Source: Sva-25 sp039714995 (GTDB lineage: Bacteria; Pseudomonadota; Gammaproteobacteria; Chromatiales; Chromatiaceae). Taken from it: a stretch of 9,328 nucleotides of DNA. Each line of letters starts with the position of its first letter. Within the stretch, counting starts at the first letter, position 1. Position numbers and translations under genes: made by a program. Shown one piece after another: positions 7,012-9,328 of the stretch. The stretch is taken from the NCBI GenBank assembly GCA_039714995.1, contig JBDLII010000092.1:1-9328 (forward strand), in the 5' to 3' direction. The notes beneath the pieces are model-generated. The model saw nothing but the letters and a program-made list of their open reading frames with translations. It made no database searches and was not told where the DNA came from.

Positions 7012-7869
7012 ATGAAACTCATCATCGTATCCGGACTTTCAGGATCAGGAAAAACCGTTGCCCTGCATGCGCTTGAAGATGCCGGCCTCTACTGCATCGA
7101 CAACCTGCCGATATCGCTGCTGCAAACAGCGGTCACGGAACTGCTGGACAACCGGGAGATCAGCCAGCAGGATGTTGCTATCGGCATCGATGCCCGCACC
7201 TCCGCTGAAAATCTGCGCATGCTTCCGGAAAAAATCGACCAACTGCGCGACAAGGGTATCGCATGCAAAATCCTCTACCTGGAAGCCGACCAGCGGGTGC
7301 TGCTGCAGCGCTTCAGCGAAACCCGCCGACAGCACCCGCTGACCAAAGGGAACCACTCGCTGAATGAAGCAATCATCGAGGAGCACAGCAGGCTGCAGCC
7401 GGTGCGCGAAGCAGCGGACATCCTGCTTGACACGACCCGCCTGAACCTGCATGAACTCAGACGCTTGATACGACTCAAAATTGCCGATGACTCCGCTGCA
7501 ATGCAGATTCATCTGCAATCATTTGGCTTCAAGTACGGCCTTCCACAGGATGCCGCGCTTGTCTTTGACGCCCGTTTTCTGCCAAACCCCTACTGGAACG
7601 CGGAACTGCGCGCATTGACGGGCAAGGATAGCGCGGTACAGCAGTTTCTCTCGTCGAGCAAGCACGCCCGGGAGCTGCAGCAAAAAATCACCGATCTGCT
7701 GTTGTCATGGATCCCCAGTTTCCAGGAGGAGGGACGCGCCTACCTGACGATAGCCATCGGTTGCACCGGCGGGCAGCACCGCTCGGTCTACCTTGTCGAG
7801 GTGATCAGCCGCCAACTGAAGGCGCTGGGACTCGATCCGGTGATCCAGCACCGTGAACTGGAAGAGTAG
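7012..7869 (+). CDS. rapZ: RapZ, nucleotide-binding RNase adapter protein
   Basis: In E. coli, RapZ senses glucosamine-6-phosphate and delivers the small RNA GlmZ to RNase E, which tunes GlmS and hence cell-wall precursor supply. The 285-residue product has the Walker A motif GLSGSGKT at residues 8-15 and the family block ED-AG-YC-IDNLP just after. The C-terminal domain shows FGFKYGLP (171-178), FDARFLPNPYW (185-195) and IGCTGGQHRSVYLVE (249-263), the region implicated in sugar-phosphate and RNA binding. Length is normal (E. coli 284). ATG 7012 places Walker A correctly, although the ribosome site is weak. The EIIA gene starts 3 nt after the stop, so the next two genes are co-translated with it. 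Whether a GlmZ-type RNA exists in this organism cannot be judged here. Confidence 0.97.
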   Translation: MKLIIVSGLSGSGKTVALHALEDAGLYCIDNLPISLLQTAVTELLDNREISQQDVAIGIDARTSAENLRMLPEKIDQLRDKGIACKILYLEADQRVLLQRFSETRRQHPLTKGNHSLNEAIIEEHSRLQPVREAADILLDTTRLNLHELRRLIRLKIADDSAAMQIHLQSFGFKYGLPQDAALVFDARFLPNPYWNAELRALTGKDSAVQQFLSSSKHARELQQKITDLLLSWIPSFQEEGRAYLTIAIGCTGGQHRSVYLVEVISRQLKALGLDPVIQHRELEE

Positions 7870-7872
7870 CCG

Positions 7873-8277
7873 GTGAGCAACAGCGGCCTCCTGATGGTTA
7901 CCCACGCTCCGCTTGGCAGTGCATTTCTGCAGGTGGTCGCACACATTCTCGGTGCGACACCGGATTTATTGCGGGTGCTGGATATCGCCCCCAATACAAA
8001 TCGCGAGATTATCCTGGATGAAGGGCTGCTGCTACTCAAGCAGCTGGACGATCACGAAGGCGTCGTCATTCTCAGCGACTGCAAAGGTTCTACACCGGGC
8101 AACATTGCCGAGCAGCTGCATTCGATCGTCTTCAACAGCAGTCTCGTATACGGTCTCAACCTGCCGATGCTGCTGCGCGCCCTCAACTATTGTGGACAGT
8201 CCCATCACGCTGTTGCAGCCGCCTCCATCACCGGCGGCAAAAACAGCATCGTCGAATCCGGGATTCGTCATGATTGA
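7873..8277 (+). CDS. PTS EIIA component, mannose family
   Basis: This cytoplasmic phosphocarrier belongs to the EIIA-Man domain family; relatives are often encoded beside HPr in proteobacterial nitrogen-PTS clusters and are thought to be regulatory, not sugar-transporting. The 134-residue product has the expected phosphorylation site His11 in LLMVTHAPLG (residues 6-15), the motif SDCKGSTPGNIAEQL in the middle and GLNLPMLLRALNY later. There is no IIB, IIC or IID gene nearby, which favours a regulatory role. The start is GTG at 7873, 3 nt after the rapZ stop, with GGAAGAG inside the end of rapZ as ribosome site. Its last 8 bases overlap the HPr start. The gene is sometimes labelled manX or ptsL in relatives; I leave the symbol empty. 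Confidence 0.9.
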   Translation: MSNSGLLMVTHAPLGSAFLQVVAHILGATPDLLRVLDIAPNTNREIILDEGLLLLKQLDDHEGVVILSDCKGSTPGNIAEQLHSIVFNSSLVYGLNLPMLLRALNYCGQSHHAVAAASITGGKNSIVESGIRHD

Positions 8278-8539
8278 GAAACAGGTCACAATCGTCAACA
8301 AGCTGGGACTCCATGCCAGGGCCGCCGCAAAACTGGTTGCAACCGCCAGTGGCTATTGCAGTGAAATCCACATCGAAAAAGAGGGGCAGCGTGTCAATGG
8401 TAAAAGCATCATGGGCGTCATGATGCTGGCCGCAAGCAAGGAGAGTGTTATTACCCTGCAGGCGCAGGGAGAAGATGCCGGGGCAGCACTGAATGCCCTG
8501 GAGCAGCTGATCAATGACCGTTTTTGCGAACTGGAGTAA
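8270..8539 (+). CDS. HPr family phosphocarrier protein
   Basis: HPr accepts phosphate from enzyme I (PtsI or PtsP) and passes it to EIIA proteins. The 89-residue product keeps the phosphorylated His15 in NKLGLHARAAAKLV (residues 10-23). It also has Ser46 in NGKSIMG (43-49), the site used by HPr kinase/phosphorylase where that enzyme exists. The ATG at 8270 overlaps the end of the EIIA gene by 8 bases (ATGATTGA), a classic coupling arrangement; GGGA about 7 nt upstream can serve as ribosome site. In the rapZ-EIIA-HPr setting it is probably the nitrogen-PTS HPr (NPr/ptsO-like) rather than a sugar-PTS HPr. No enzyme I or hprK gene is in the window. No clear terminator follows. Confidence 0.95.
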   Translation: MIEKQVTIVNKLGLHARAAAKLVATASGYCSEIHIEKEGQRVNGKSIMGVMMLAASKESVITLQAQGEDAGAALNALEQLINDRFCELE

Positions 8540-8564
8540 CGCAGAGAGAATTTTCACAGGTGCA

Positions 8565-8593
8565 TTGAACAAAACGCCATAGCTGTTTATAAT
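8565..8593 (+). promoter_or_regulatory. Strong sigma-70 promoter for the wzi-like gene
   Basis: TTGAAC (8565-8570, five of six) and TATAAT (8588-8593, six of six) are separated by an ideal 17 nt. Transcription would begin near 8600, about 38 nt before the ATG at 8638. This is the best promoter match in the window and separates the following gene from the HPr operon. Confidence 0.75.
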
Positions 8594-8612
8594 TCCGTGT
8601 AAATTATAATTT
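8587..8612. promoter_or_regulatory. AT-rich dyad over -10 and start site (operator-like)
   Basis: TTATAATT (8587-8594) and AATTATAA (8602-8609) form an exact 8-bp inverted repeat around 7 nt. The right arm is itself part of a perfect 12-bp palindrome, AAATTATAATTT (8601-8612). The dyad covers the -10 box and the predicted start site, where a repressor would bind. The AT-rich composition makes chance symmetry easier, so function is inference. Confidence 0.45.
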
Positions 8613-8637
8613 TTTTATTAGTCAAGGGTAACAGTCA

Positions 8638-9328
8638 ATGTCCAGGCGAATCGCACAAATTCTGACCATCCTGCTTGTCTCCACCACCACAGCTGTCGAA
8701 GCCGACTACTGGGACTCGGGGTCCTGGATTGATACCGGCGACAGCCGCATGCGCCATCGGCTGCAGTATCTGGGCGACAACAATCTCATCAAGGCGCCAT
8801 TGACAACCTGGCCCTTGAATACGGTCGATGTCTACACCAGCATGCCCACCCACGCGGTCGACCCCGACCGCATGTCACCGCATCTGAAAGCCCTCTACCT
8901 CGACTCACGGGATCTACTGAAAGATGGCCTTGAAACCGGCCTGTCACCGGTAAAGCTGAACATCTCCGGCACCTCGGAGCCCTATCTTGTCAGGGGTTTC
9001 GACGATGGTCCGAGGGATGATGCCAGCGGTTATGTCGACGCCACCTATACGGGTGAATATGCAACCGGCCGCCTGAAGCTGTGGGGCATCTACTCTGATG
9101 ACAAGAGACATGAACTTCGCGATGTTATTCCCGCTGTTATGGGGGAAGCCGATGAGCTGCGCTTCGACGATTCCTATCTCTCGGTACCGCTCGGCAACTG
9201 GGTCATCACCCCGGGAGCACAAACCCGCTGGTGGGGCCCAGGCTGGGACGGCTCGTTGATCATGTCAAACAACGCAAGGGGATTCCCCGGTATCAGCCTG
9301 GAGCGCCATAGTTCGAGGCCCTTCGACT
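8638..9328 (+). CDS. Wzi-like capsule assembly outer-membrane protein, N-terminal part (runs off right edge)
   Basis: Wzi-family proteins are outer-membrane beta-barrels that help anchor or assemble surface polysaccharide. The 230 codons present begin with a signal peptide: RR after Met-Ser, a hydrophobic core, and a likely cut after Ala22 (TAVEA-DYWDSG). The recognisable block is TRWWGPGWDGSLIMSNNARG (about residues 196-215), matching the conserved Q/R-WWGPG-D-SLI-SNNAR region of Wzi. Before it come alternating short beta-strand-like stretches such as SGYVDATYTGEYATGRLKLWGIYSD. The reading frame is open to the window edge, so no stop is seen. ATG 8638 has AAGGG about 9 nt upstream and lies behind a strong promoter. 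A nearby capsule or exopolysaccharide locus to the right is likely but not visible. The main alternative is an uncharacterised outer-membrane protein of the same superfamily. Confidence 0.85.
   Translation, partial: MSRRIAQILTILLVSTTTAVEADYWDSGSWIDTGDSRMRHRLQYLGDNNLIKAPLTTWPLNTVDVYTSMPTHAVDPDRMSPHLKALYLDSRDLLKDGLETGLSPVKLNISGTSEPYLVRGFDDGPRDDASGYVDATYTGEYATGRLKLWGIYSDDKRHELRDVIPAVMGEADELRFDDSYLSVPLGNWVITPGAQTRWWGPGWDGSLIMSNNARGFPGISLERHSSRPFD

Noticed and set aside
7913..8539. One long 208-codon frame ending with HPr, suggesting an EIIA-HPr fusion
   Set aside because: The upstream part is in a different frame from the EIIA gene and unrelated to any family; HPr starts at ATG 8270 with a normal N-terminus.

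Overview
The window is a GC-rich stretch of ordinary chromosome. It encodes mostly housekeeping genes in two divergent blocks. Gene content (tol operon headed by ybgC, glnE, heme A synthase, rapZ with PTS-type EIIA and HPr) and protein sequence points to a gammaproteobacterium. Heme A synthase implies aerobic respiration with an aa3-type oxidase. I cannot name the genus; an environmental Chromatiales-like or sulfur-oxidizer-like lineage is only a guess.

Minus strand (1-2419), read right to left: ybgC, a 230-bp gap, then tolQ, tolR and the N-terminal part of tolA, which runs off the left edge. This is the start of the Tol-Pal envelope operon. The ybgC-tolQ gap holds a perfect 25-bp inverted repeat and a candidate promoter for tolQ. 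The tolA coiled-coil region carries a nearly exact 39-bp (13-residue) tandem repeat.

Plus strand (2582-9328): rpsT (S20) with its own promoter and a clear intrinsic terminator. Next is glnE (bifunctional glutamine synthetase adenylyltransferase/adenylyl-removing enzyme), followed closely by a ctaA/COX15-type heme A synthase. Then comes a tight cluster of rapZ, a mannose-family EIIA and HPr, which resembles the downstream half of a nitrogen-PTS operon without rpoN, hpf, ptsN or hprK. Finally, behind a strong sigma-70-like promoter with an operator-like AT-rich dyad, a Wzi-like outer-membrane capsule-assembly protein begins and runs off the right edge.

The ybgC-tol genes serve outer-membrane constriction and stability. 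GlnE and the RapZ-EIIA-HPr cluster are regulators of nitrogen, carbon and cell-wall precursor metabolism. The wzi-like gene probably opens a separate surface-polysaccharide unit. I found no tRNA, rRNA, CRISPR, transposase or phage gene, and no convincing undescribed multi-gene system. The observations most worth checking are the loss of a normally conserved glutamate in the heme A synthase, the palindrome splitting the tol operon, and the dyad over the wzi promoter.
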